The notes under the pieces were generated by a model. That model saw only the letters and a list, made by a program, of their open reading frames with translations. It did not search any database and was not told the DNA's origin. From positions 248,001 to 312,000 of the forward strand of contig NZ_FNFP01000002.1 of the NCBI RefSeq assembly GCF_900100845.1: a stretch of 64,000 nt of DNA, written 5' to 3'. Shown here in pieces: positions 9,952-17,269 of this stretch. A program made the translations under genes and the position numbers. The stretch comes from Natronincola ferrireducens. Lineage in GTDB: Bacteria; Bacillota; Clostridia; Peptostreptococcales; Natronincolaceae. Numbering within the stretch: position 1 is the first letter of the stretch; every line of letters begins with the position of its first letter.

Positions 9952-10998
9952 ATGGAAATAAAAATTGAAGATGCAATCTACAAAAACAACTGTCTATTTA
10001 TTGATGTAAGGTCTCCCTTTGAATTCAATGAAGGGACAGTTCCTAGGGCTATAAATATTCCTTTATTTGATGATGAGGAAAGAATTATAGTAGGAAAAAT
10101 TTATAAAAATGAAAGTATTGATAGAGCAAAAGACAAAGGTGTTGAATTAGCTTCCCTTAAGCTTCCATATATATATAGAAAGATATCCGAAATGAGAAAA
10201 GTTAATGATACTGTCATTGTGTTTTGCTCAAGAGGTGGTTTAAGAAGCGGTGCTGTTGTTAGCTTTCTAAATAACTTGGGTGTTTCTGTTTATCAACTAC
10301 AAGGGGGCTATAAGGCTTTTAGGAAATTTACTATGAAATATTTGGAGGATATCCAACGACAGCATGAATTTATTGTTCTCCATGGATATACAGGAGTAGG
10401 AAAAACGAAAATATTAAATATACTAGAGGATAGAAATATTCCTGTTATTAACTTTGCAAAGCTAGCGCAAAATACAGGATCAGTGTTTGGAGATATTGTT
10501 TTTAATGGAGCTTCAACTACACAAAAAATGTTTGATGCTACTATTGTAGATAAGCTTATAAAATATAACAAGAAATTAGTTGTTGTTGAAAGTGAAAGTA
10601 AAAGACTTGGAAGTATATTCATACCAATCCATTTGTACAATTCCATTATTAAAGGAAGACATGTACTTATTGCTACTAGTATTGAAAACAGAGGAAATAG
10701 ATTAATAAATGATTATACAAATAATAATTTAAATTGTCACGATCTATTAATAAAATCAATTACAAGTCTTAAAAAAAGAATTGGCACAGAAAACATGTCA
10801 AAATATATTGAGTATGTTCATAATAAAAACTATAGACAGGTTGCTGAAGAACTAATTATAAACTACTATGATCCTATATATAAAAACTCTATAGAAAAAT
10901 ATAAATATGAATTATTAATAAACTATGATAAAATTGAAAAGGCAGCAGATGAAGTAGAAGCCTATTACCATAAAACAGAAGGGGAGATACAAGTATGA
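9952..10998 (+). CDS. mnmH: tRNA 2-selenouridine synthase
   Basis: This two-domain enzyme replaces sulfur with selenium in 2-thiouridine at tRNA position 34, using selenophosphate and a geranylated intermediate. The N-terminal rhodanese domain has the CSRGGLRSG catalytic loop. The C-terminal P-loop domain has GYTGVGKT. The length, 348 residues, is normal. I start at ATG 9952 behind GAAGGTGATG; an in-frame ATG at 9928 adds eight residues but has no clear site. It overlaps rimO by 4 bases (ATGA). It implies that the cell makes selenophosphate (SelD), encoded elsewhere. It links to the mnmM-like methylase at 25175. Confidence 0.92.
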   Translation: MEIKIEDAIYKNNCLFIDVRSPFEFNEGTVPRAINIPLFDDEERIIVGKIYKNESIDRAKDKGVELASLKLPYIYRKISEMRKVNDTVIVFCSRGGLRSGAVVSFLNNLGVSVYQLQGGYKAFRKFTMKYLEDIQRQHEFIVLHGYTGVGKTKILNILEDRNIPVINFAKLAQNTGSVFGDIVFNGASTTQKMFDATIVDKLIKYNKKLVVVESESKRLGSIFIPIHLYNSIIKGRHVLIATSIENRGNRLINDYTNNNLNCHDLLIKSITSLKKRIGTENMSKYIEYVHNKNYRQVAEELIINYYDPIYKNSIEKYKYELLINYDKIEKAADEVEAYYHKTEGEIQV

Positions 10999-12335
10999 AT
11001 TTATCCATTTTTTTAGAATCCCTTGGATGTTCTAAAAATCTTATTGATGCTGAAGTAATGTTAGGTTTATTAAATAAATATGGTTATAAATTGACCAATA
11101 ATAAATATAAAGCTGATGTAATTATTGTGAATACATGTGGGTTTATCGAGGCGGCTAAAGAAGAATCTATTAACAAAATAATAGAAATGGGGAAATTAAA
11201 AGAAGAAAATCTGAAATTATTAATTGTTTCAGGATGCTTAGCTGAAAGATATGCTGAGGAACTATTAAAAGAGCTACCTGAAGTAGATGCTATTGTGGGT
11301 ACTGGAAACTATAATGAAATAATCGAAATTATTCATGAAAGCATAAAAGGTAATAAAACTGTACGTGTAGGTAATATAGATAGAATGTACGATGAATCTC
11401 TACCGAGAATACAAACGACCCCTAAACATACCGCATATGTTAAAATCTCTGATGGGTGTGATAATTATTGTACCTATTGTATCATACCAAAACTAAGGGG
11501 CAAGTATAGAAGTAGAAGGTTGGAAAGTATTATAAAGGAAGTAGAGGGGCTTGCTAATAATGGTGTTAAGGAAGTCATTTTAATTGCTCAAGATACAACT
11601 AGATACGGTATCGATTTATATGATGAATATATGTTGCCTGATCTTTTGCAAAAGCTTAATGATATTGAAGGAATTCAATGGATTAGAATACTATATTGCT
11701 ATCCTGAAATGATTACAGATGATTTAATTAAAACTATTGCTAATTGTCATAAAATATGTAAATATATTGATATACCCATTCAACATTGTAGTAACTATAT
11801 ACTTAAAAAAATGAACCGTAAAACCGATAAGATAAGCATATTAAATGTAATTAGCAGATTAAGAGAAAATATTCCTAACATTACTATTAGAACATCATTA
11901 ATTGTAGGATTTCCCGGAGAAGAAGAAGAACACTTTAATGAATTAGTAGATTTTGTAAAGGAAATAAAGTTTGATAGATTAGGGGTATTTACCTATTCTA
12001 AAGAAGAGAATACACCTGCTGAAAAAATGCCTAATCAAGTTCCAGAAGACATAAAGATTGAACGTCAAAAAATCATTATGGAAATACAGCAAGATATCTC
12101 CTATAGAAAAAATACAGAAAAAATAAATACTATTATAGATGTACTAATAGAAGAAAAACTAGAAGGTAACAATGAATATCTGGGTCGAACAAAAGGTGAT
12201 ACGCCAGAAATCGATGGATTAGTTTATGTGCAATCAAAACTACCAATAAAAATTGGTGAAATTGTAAAAGTTAAAATTACTAATGCACTAGAGTATGATT
12301 TGATGGGAGAGAAAGTAGATGAATTTAGCCAATAA
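10995..12335 (+). CDS. rimO: Ribosomal protein uS12 methylthiotransferase
   Basis: This radical-SAM enzyme adds a methylthio group to an aspartate of ribosomal protein S12. The 446-residue protein has the N-terminal UPF0004 domain with three cysteines ([21 protein letters not shown]). The radical-SAM motif is [11 protein letters not shown], and a TRAM domain ends the protein. The segment RGKYRSR and the SLGCSKN start fit RimO better than MiaB; a separate miaB lies at 43959. It is translationally coupled to mnmH upstream and overlaps pgsA by 17 bases downstream. Confidence 0.94.
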   Translation: MNLSIFLESLGCSKNLIDAEVMLGLLNKYGYKLTNNKYKADVIIVNTCGFIEAAKEESINKIIEMGKLKEENLKLLIVSGCLAERYAEELLKELPEVDAIVGTGNYNEIIEIIHESIKGNKTVRVGNIDRMYDESLPRIQTTPKHTAYVKISDGCDNYCTYCIIPKLRGKYRSRRLESIIKEVEGLANNGVKEVILIAQDTTRYGIDLYDEYMLPDLLQKLNDIEGIQWIRILYCYPEMITDDLIKTIANCHKICKYIDIPIQHCSNYILKKMNRKTDKISILNVISRLRENIPNITIRTSLIVGFPGEEEEHFNELVDFVKEIKFDRLGVFTYSKEENTPAEKMPNQVPEDIKIERQKIIMEIQQDISYRKNTEKINTIIDVLIEEKLEGNNEYLGRTKGDTPEIDGLVYVQSKLPIKIGEIVKVKITNALEYDLMGEKVDEFSQ

Positions 12336-12855
12336 GTTAACGATTTTACGAATTTTTTTGATACCTGTATTTATGATTTTCCTTTTAAATAAAATCTCCT
12401 ATGGTGTAGAAATAGCAGCAATTATTTTTATTATAGCTGCTATTACTGATGCATTGGATGGATACGTTGCAAGAAAAAAAAATCAAATAACAACATTAGG
12501 GAAATTTATGGATCCTTTAGCAGATAAACTATTGGTTTCTGCTGCTTTAATATCTCTTGTGCAAATGGGTAAACTATCTGCATTGGTAGTAGTCATTATT
12601 ATTGCACGGGAATTTACTATTAGTATTTTACGAGCTGTTGCTGCTGCTGAAGGAGTAGTAATTGTTGCTAGCTGGTGGGGAAAGTTAAAAACCATCACTC
12701 AAATAGTGGCTATTATAGTTATATTAATAGATAATTTCCCCTTTAAATATATCAACTTTCCTTTTGATGTAATTATGATTTGGGTAGCTGTTATTTTTAC
12801 AATAATTTCTGGTGTTGACTATATCCTAATTAACAAACATATTTTAAAGCATTAA
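12319..12855 (+). CDS. pgsA: CDP-diacylglycerol-glycerol-3-phosphate 3-phosphatidyltransferase
   Basis: This membrane enzyme commits CDP-diacylglycerol to phosphatidylglycerol. The 178-residue protein has the CDP-alcohol phosphotransferase signature, read here as [11 protein letters not shown], then [12 protein letters not shown], and about five or six hydrophobic helices. Its start lies inside the end of rimO, 17 bases before that stop codon. The rimO-pgsA-recA order is typical of Clostridia; the cinA gene found between pgsA and recA in Bacillus is absent here. Confidence 0.95.
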   Translation: MNLANKLTILRIFLIPVFMIFLLNKISYGVEIAAIIFIIAAITDALDGYVARKKNQITTLGKFMDPLADKLLVSAALISLVQMGKLSALVVVIIIAREFTISILRAVAAAEGVVIVASWWGKLKTITQIVAIIVILIDNFPFKYINFPFDVIMIWVAVIFTIISGVDYILINKHILKH

Positions 12856-12909
12856 TGTTAATCCTAACATCAAATTTAAATCAGGAAAAGTGCATAATAA
12901 ATTTCATAT

Positions 12910-12951
12910 ACTTTTAGATTGAGGATGTACTTCAATCTAAAAGTTTTTTTA
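12910..12951 (+). terminator. Terminator after pgsA
   Basis: A 13-bp perfect stem, ACTTTTAGATTGA (12910-12922) with TCAATCTAAAAGT (12932-12944), is followed by a seven-T run. A second, weaker hairpin (ATCAATTCTT 13010-13019 with AAGAATTGAT 13040-13049) lies between it and the recA promoter. Confidence 0.85.
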
Positions 12952-13150
12952 TAATCAATAGGAAATTAGAAAGCTATGTAATCTAGGGATAACTTTAAAC
13001 GTGAGTTACATCAATTCTTCCAATTTATGTTGTAAGCAAAAGAATTGATTTATTTTTCGCAATTATTTTCATAAAAGTCCACTGATAAATCTATTGGAAC
13101 AAAGATTTTTTTATTTTTAAATTTTTAGTTTTAAATTTTCACTTTAGTAT

Positions 13151-13198
13151 TTGACCGATTATATATAATAGGTTATAATTATATAAGAACATCTGTTC
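13151..13198 (+). promoter_or_regulatory. recA promoter with LexA operator (SOS box)
   Basis: A sigma-A promoter is clear: TTGACC (13151-13156), 17-base spacer, TATAAT (13174-13179). Eight bases on, at the expected start of transcription, is GAACATCTGTTC (13187-13198). It is a perfect match to the Gram-positive LexA/DinR consensus GAAC-N4-GTTC. LexA bound there would block promoter clearance. The lexA gene at 55193 carries a second, slightly degenerate box. Confidence 0.9.
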
Positions 13199-13210
13199 GA
13201 CAATAAAGAA

Positions 13211-13239
13211 AGGTAGGTGAACCAGACAGCGTCTGGGTT
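13211..13239 (+). promoter_or_regulatory. recA ribosome-binding site followed by a spacer hairpin
   Basis: AGGTAGGTG (13211-13219) is 23 bases from the recA ATG (13243), too far for a normal site. The gap holds a hairpin: AACCAGAC (13220-13227), loop AGC, GTCTGGGTT (13231-13239), with one bulged G. No ATG, GTG or TTG lies in frame between the site and 13243. Folding would bring the site to about three or four bases from the start codon. Confidence 0.6.
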
Positions 13240-13242
13240 ACT

Positions 13243-14283
13243 ATGGAAAAGAAAAAAGCATTAGAAATGGCTATTAATCAGATTGAGAAACAGTTCGGAA
13301 AAGGCTCAATTATGAAATTGGGTGAAGAATCCAAACTAAACCTTGAGTGTATATCTACTGGTTCTATTGATTTAGATATTGCATTAGGAATTGGTGGAGT
13401 ACCTAGAGGAAGGATTGTAGAAGTATATGGGCCAGAATCATCTGGTAAAACTACAGTTTCTTTACACATCATTGCAGAAGCCCAAAAAAATGGGGGAACA
13501 GCTGCTTTTATAGATGCTGAACATGCCCTTGATCCATCCTATGCAAGAAAATTAGGTGTAGATATAGATAACCTAATAGTATCTCAACCTGATACTGGCG
13601 AACAGGCCTTAGAAATTGCAGAAGCACTAGTAAGAAGTGGTGCTGTTGATGTTGTTGTAATAGATTCTGTTGCTGCACTAGTGCCAAAAGCTGAGATTGA
13701 AGGAGAAATGGGTGATACTCATGTTGGTCTACAGGCACGATTAATGTCTCAAGCTTTAAGAAAGCTAGCAGGAGCTGTAAATAAATCTAGAACTACAGCT
13801 ATTTTTATTAATCAATTAAGGGAAAAAGTAGGGGTTATGTTTGGGAGTCCTGAAACAACTCCTGGAGGTAGAGCATTAAAATTTTATGCATCTGTTAGGT
13901 TAGATGTAAGAAAAATAGACATTATTAAACAAGGTAATGATATTATGGGAAATAGGACAAGAGTAAAGGTGGTAAAAAATAAAGTTGCTCCTCCATTTAG
14001 ACAAGCTGAGTTTGATATTATGTATGGTATAGGAATTTCTAAACCAGGAGATGTCTTAGACGTAGCTAGCAATTTAGATATAGTAAAAAAAGCTGGAGCA
14101 TGGTATAGCTATGGAGATCATAGATTAGGCCAAGGAAGAGAAAATGCTAAACAATTCCTTCAAGAAAATCCAGATATTTATTTAGAAATAGAAAATTCTA
14201 TTAGGAAGCACTACAGTTTACCAGAAGCCACAAAACCTCAAATAACTGAAGCAATCGAAGAAGTGGTAGATGTAGAAGCTTAA
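13243..14283 (+). CDS. recA: DNA recombinase RecA
   Basis: RecA coats single-stranded DNA, drives strand exchange and triggers LexA self-cleavage. The 346-residue protein has GPESSGKTT (Walker A, near residue 66), [21 protein letters not shown] (Walker B and loop L1), [21 protein letters not shown] (loop L2) and a short acidic C-terminal tail. All hallmark residues are present and the length is normal. It is preceded by an SOS promoter and followed by its own terminator, so it is monocistronic. The start is fixed by alignment of the [21 protein letters not shown] opening ([16 protein letters not shown]) and by the lack of other in-frame starts. Confidence 0.99.
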   Translation: MEKKKALEMAINQIEKQFGKGSIMKLGEESKLNLECISTGSIDLDIALGIGGVPRGRIVEVYGPESSGKTTVSLHIIAEAQKNGGTAAFIDAEHALDPSYARKLGVDIDNLIVSQPDTGEQALEIAEALVRSGAVDVVVIDSVAALVPKAEIEGEMGDTHVGLQARLMSQALRKLAGAVNKSRTTAIFINQLREKVGVMFGSPETTPGGRALKFYASVRLDVRKIDIIKQGNDIMGNRTRVKVVKNKVAPPFRQAEFDIMYGIGISKPGDVLDVASNLDIVKKAGAWYSYGDHRLGQGRENAKQFLQENPDIYLEIENSIRKHYSLPEATKPQITEAIEEVVDVEA

Positions 14284-14290
14284 TAACAAG

Positions 14291-14318
14291 AGAACTTCTT
14301 TTTGAGGTTCTTTTTTTT
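14291..14318 (+). terminator. Terminator after recA
   Basis: AGAACTTC (14291-14298) pairs with GAGGTTCT (14304-14311, one G-U), followed by an eight-T run. Confidence 0.85.
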
Positions 14319-14439
14319 ATTTCTATATGATAACACAAGGGGGATGTAACAGTTATTATATTAATTATTTTGGCCCTATACAATACTAATAAATGGAAAA
14401 AATACAATCTAGCTGAAGGCTAAGAAGCAATAATCAAAC

Positions 14440-14468
14440 TTGACACAACATAAAAAAAGATATAAAAT
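14440..14468 (+). promoter_or_regulatory. Candidate sigma-A promoter for rny, with a long leader
   Basis: TTGACA (14440-14445), 17-base spacer, TAAAAT (14463-14468). This would give an untranslated leader of about 210 bases before rny. The rest of the 14319-14688 gap is very AT-rich and shows no other feature I can support. Confidence 0.55.
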
Positions 14469-14688
14469 AAAATCAAATCATTGTGTTTAGATGATTTTAC
14501 CTATACTTTTAGATTTACAAGATTTTTTTATTTGCAAAGAAAATTGTAATTTTTTAAAATCTTATTTTAAGTTATAATTTTCATGCTACAAAACAACAAA
14601 ATCAATTTTAAATTTTTAAGAAAGATTTTGTTATTAACGATGATGAATGTATTTGGAAGCTAAAATTTAATAAAGGAGGTGTCCACGT

Positions 14689-16230
14689 ATTAATAATGTT
14701 CTAATTATACTCATAGCTTTAGTTGCTGCTATAATAGGATGCCTTATCGGCTATTTTATTCGAAAAAACATTGCGGAGGGAAAAATCAATAATGCTGAAG
14801 AATTAGCAAAAAGGCTAATTGAAGATGCAGAAAAAGATGCAGAAACTTCTAAAAAAGAAATTCTTTTAGAAGCAAAAGAAGAAGTTCATAGACTTCGTAA
14901 TGAGTTTGAACGAGAGAGCAGAGAGAGGCGTAATGAGTTACAAAGAATTGAAAGAAGATTAATTCAAAAAGAAGAAACTTTAGATAAAAAGTCAGATTCT
15001 TTAGAACACAAAGATGAAAAATTGACTAAAAAACTAAAGGACTTAGAAGAACAACAACAAGAAATTCAGTTGCTTTATGAGAAAGAGCTTCAAAAACTAG
15101 AAGAATTATCTGGTTTAACTTCAGAAGAAGCAAGAGCTTTGCTCTTAAGCGATATTGAAAAAGAAATTAAACATGAAGCGGCAATTATGATTAAAGATAT
15201 AGAAACAAAAGCTAAAGAAGAAGCTGAGAAGAAAGCTAAGGAAATTATCGTCTATGCTGTTCAAAAATGCGCAGCTGACCATGTAGCAGAAACAACAGTT
15301 ACTGTTGTTCAGTTACCTAATGATGAAATGAAGGGCAGAATTATTGGAAGAGAAGGAAGAAACATTAGAACCTTAGAGACTTTGACTGGTATCGATTTAA
15401 TTATCGATGATACGCCTGAGGCAGTAATCCTCTCAGGATTTGATGCTATAAGGAGAGAGGTAGCTAGGTTAGCTTTAGAAAAACTCATTGTTGATGGTAG
15501 AATTCATCCAGCTCGAATTGAAGAAATGGTAGAAAAATCGAAAAGAGAAGTAGATACTATCATAAAAGAAGAGGGTGAACAAGCTACTTTTGACACTGGT
15601 GTTCATGGACTTCATCCAGAATTAATTAAACTGTTAGGTAGATTAAAGTATAGGACAAGTTATGGTCAGAATGTATTAAAGCATTCTGTTGAAGTTTCTT
15701 ATCTTGCGGGTATTATGGCTGCTGAATTAGGATTAGATGTTAAACTTGCAAAGAGAGCAGGATTGCTTCATGATATTGGAAAAGCAGTAGACCATGAAAT
15801 AGAAGGTACACACGTAGAAATAGGAATGGAACTCCTTAGAAAATATAAAGAGTCTAAAGAAGTTATACATGCTATGTCTACTCATCATGGGGACTATGAG
15901 CCTGAAACAATTGAAGCTGTATTGATAACAGCAGCAGATGCAATATCAGCAGCAAGACCTGGAGCTAGACGGGAAACACTAGAATCATATATCAAACGTT
16001 TAGAAAAACTTGAAGAAATAGCTAATACTTACGATGGCGTTGAAAAATCCTTCGCTATTCAAGCAGGAAGAGAAGTAAGGATTATGGTTAAACCAGAACA
16101 ATATAATGATGAAGAGATTGTTGTATTGGCTAGAAATATTACTAAACATATAGAGGATGAGTTAGAGTATCCTGGTCAGATAAAAGTTCATGTAATTAGA
16201 GAAACAAGAGCTATAGAATATGCAAAATAA
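14689..16230 (+). CDS. rny: Ribonuclease Y, apparent ATT start codon
   Basis: RNase Y is the membrane-anchored endonuclease that starts mRNA decay in many Firmicutes. The 513-residue protein has an N-terminal membrane helix (about residues 4-24), a long charged coiled coil (25-200), a KH domain ([19 protein letters not shown]) and an HD domain ([22 protein letters not shown]). Reading back from TTG 15022, the frame stays open through the complete coiled coil and membrane helix to a TAA at 14671. No ATG, GTG or TTG occurs in that stretch. ATT 14689 lies nine bases after AAAGGAGG (14672-14679), and the peptide then reads like a normal RNase Y start. A start at 15022 would remove the anchor. Confidence 0.9.
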   Translation: MNNVLIILIALVAAIIGCLIGYFIRKNIAEGKINNAEELAKRLIEDAEKDAETSKKEILLEAKEEVHRLRNEFERESRERRNELQRIERRLIQKEETLDKKSDSLEHKDEKLTKKLKDLEEQQQEIQLLYEKELQKLEELSGLTSEEARALLLSDIEKEIKHEAAIMIKDIETKAKEEAEKKAKEIIVYAVQKCAADHVAETTVTVVQLPNDEMKGRIIGREGRNIRTLETLTGIDLIIDDTPEAVILSGFDAIRREVARLALEKLIVDGRIHPARIEEMVEKSKREVDTIIKEEGEQATFDTGVHGLHPELIKLLGRLKYRTSYGQNVLKHSVEVSYLAGIMAAELGLDVKLAKRAGLLHDIGKAVDHEIEGTHVEIGMELLRKYKESKEVIHAMSTHHGDYEPETIEAVLITAADAISAARPGARRETLESYIKRLEKLEEIANTYDGVEKSFAIQAGREVRIMVKPEQYNDEEIVVLARNITKHIEDELEYPGQIKVHVIRETRAIEYAK

Positions 16231-16231
16231 A

Positions 16232-16256
16232 AAAACTGCTGAGGCAGTTTTTTTTA
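16232..16256 (+). terminator. Terminator after rny
   Basis: AAAACTGC (16232-16239) pairs with GCAGTTTT (16244-16251) around a TGAG loop, within a T-run that ends at 16255. Confidence 0.8.
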
Positions 16257-16346
16257 TACCTTTAATTATCATAAGCAATTGCTTTATCAAGCAAAGGGAC
16301 ACATTACAATTATAAAAAATAAATTTTACTAAATTTTATGAAAAGT

Positions 16347-16373
16347 GAAGGTATTTTTAAAAATAAGTAGAAT
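16347..16373 (+). promoter_or_regulatory. Candidate sigma-H promoter for spoVS
   Basis: GAAGGTATT (16347-16355), 11 bases, GTAGAAT (16367-16373). This matches the Bacillus sigma-H consensus RNAGGAWWW-N11/12-RNNGAAT with one mismatch. spoVS is sigma-H dependent in B. subtilis, which raises the prior. The match is seen; use by sigma-H is inferred. Confidence 0.5.
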
Positions 16374-16436
16374 AATATATTTTGTATCTAATTTTAATTG
16401 TAGGAAAGTACACTATATCAAAGGGGGCTTTTTTAG

Positions 16437-16697
16437 ATGGAAGTTTTAAAGGTATCAGCAAAATCAAAACCAAATTCTGTTGCTGGAGCATTAGCAGGTG
16501 TTCTAAGAGAACGAGGATCTGCTGAAATTCAGGCTATCGGAGCTGGAGCTCTAAATCAAGCAGTAAAAGCAGTGGCAATTGCACGAGGGTTTGTGGCTCC
16601 TAGTGGAATTGATTTGATATGTATCCCTGCATTTACTGATATTGAAATAGATGGTGAGGAAAGAACTGCAATAAAGTTAATTGTCGAGCCACGATAG
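16437..16697 (+). CDS. spoVS: Stage V sporulation protein S
   Basis: The 86-residue Alba-like protein is strongly conserved in spore formers and affects septation and coat assembly. It shows the family sequence from MEVLKVSAKSKPNSVAGALA through GAGALNQAVKAVAIARGFVAP to TDIEIDGEERTAI. The start has a GGGGG-type site (AAAGGGGGC). It follows rny as in Bacillus, but the ymdB phosphodiesterase gene that lies between them there is missing. A sigma-H-like promoter lies upstream and a long hairpin downstream. Confidence 0.97.
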   Translation: MEVLKVSAKSKPNSVAGALAGVLRERGSAEIQAIGAGALNQAVKAVAIARGFVAPSGIDLICIPAFTDIEIDGEERTAIKLIVEPR

Positions 16698-16741
16698 CAA
16701 TAGAAGTCTAAAAATCTACTAAAATTACTAGGCTCAGGTTA

Positions 16742-16785
16742 TTTACAAGCCCATAAGACTTTTTCTTGTGGGCTTGTAAAATTAT
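16742..16785 (+). terminator. Terminator after spoVS
   Basis: A 17-bp stem (16742-16758 with 16764-16780, one G-U) has a five-base loop. The following ATTATTT is a weak T-run. Confidence 0.7.
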
Positions 16786-16896
16786 TTGTGTGTATTGGAA
16801 AAAATCAACTCATTTTTGGTAACAAATAAAATATTAATTTAGAGGGGGATTTTTTACATCCTTCAAAAGCAAAGTAAATGCCATTATAAAATTTGA

Positions 16897-16949
16897 TTGT
16901 ATTTTTTTTATAGTTATGATATAATTTTATCAATATTCAGCAGGAGGAG
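16897..16949 (+). promoter_or_regulatory. Promoter and ribosome-binding site of the tyrosine leader
   Basis: TTGTAT (16897-16902), a 17-base spacer and TATAAT (16920-16925) with an extended TGA before it make a good sigma-A promoter. Transcription would start near 16932. GGAGGAG (16943-16949) lies seven bases before ATG 16957, so the short leader frame should be translated well. Confidence 0.75.
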
Positions 16950-16956
16950 CTTTTCT

Positions 16957-17016
16957 ATGATTACTATGTTTAATAAAATCCATATAAATAAATATTATTA
17001 TTACTATTATAGATAG
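16957..17016 (+). CDS. Leader peptide with six consecutive tyrosine codons
   Basis: The frame encodes MITMFNKIHINK, then six Tyr codons (16993-17010: five TAT, one TAC), then Arg and TAG (17014-17016), 19 residues in all. It has a strong ribosome-binding site and its own promoter. Hairpin-forming segments start at the stop codon. Runs of the regulatory amino acid are the hallmark of ribosome-mediated attenuation leaders (his, phe and leu operons of enterics). The peptide itself should have no other job. The low-complexity TAT run alone would be weak evidence; the surrounding RNA architecture makes the case. Confidence 0.85.
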   Translation: MITMFNKIHINKYYYYYYR

Positions 17017-17104
17017 GGTTTGCTGAAATGAAAAAATTCATAGATGCAAACCAGTAAATTCCTTTGAAATACGGTTTGCATCTATGATGGTATATTGGTA
17101 ATGC

Positions 17105-17140
17105 AAAAAACCACGTAGATTGCGCTATGTGGTTTTTTAT
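17105..17140 (+). terminator. Attenuator terminator 1
   Basis: AAAAAACCACGTAG (17105-17118) pairs with CTATGTGGTTTTTT (17125-17138), with one G-U, loop ATTGCG. The 3' arm contains the T-run. Its 5' arm can alternatively pair with segment C upstream. Confidence 0.85.
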
Positions 17141-17154
17141 TATGATAAAGTTTC

Positions 17155-17190
17155 AACCACATAGTATCGAGTCTATGTGGTTTTTTATTT
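17155..17190 (+). terminator. Attenuator terminator 2
   Basis: AACCACATAG (17155-17164) pairs perfectly with CTATGTGGTT (17173-17182), followed by TTTTATTTT. Its 5' arm can alternatively pair with the 3' arm of terminator 1 (17125-17134). Both terminators therefore share the same stem sequence. Confidence 0.85.
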
Positions 17191-17269
17191 TCCACGCTGT
17201 GAAAGTGATTGACGCCAATTCAAAACCTTGGGTCATCTACTTTTATAAATAAAAAAGGAGGTTATTAAA

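Larger units (their letters stand above)
17016..17190 (+). promoter_or_regulatory. Tyrosine attenuator: seven RNA segments with two alternative pairing sets
   Basis: Segments: A GGTTTGC 17017-17023; B 17039-17052; C 17073-17091; D 17110-17120; E 17125-17134; F 17155-17164; G 17173-17182. Termination set: B:C (14 bp, perfect), D:E (terminator 1), F:G (terminator 2). Readthrough set: A:B (GGTTTGC/GCAAACC plus TGAA/TTCA), C:D (ATCTA/TAGAT plus TGGT/ACCA), E:F (10 bp, perfect). A ribosome that reaches the stop codon covers A and favours termination. A ribosome stalled early in the Tyr run leaves A free and favours readthrough into the symporter gene. Pairings are seen; the mechanism is inferred. 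Confidence 0.8.

Noticed and set aside
15022-16230. RNase Y starting at TTG 15022
   Set aside because: It would drop the membrane helix and over 100 residues of coiled coil that are clearly encoded in frame upstream; also no ribosome-binding site is present there.
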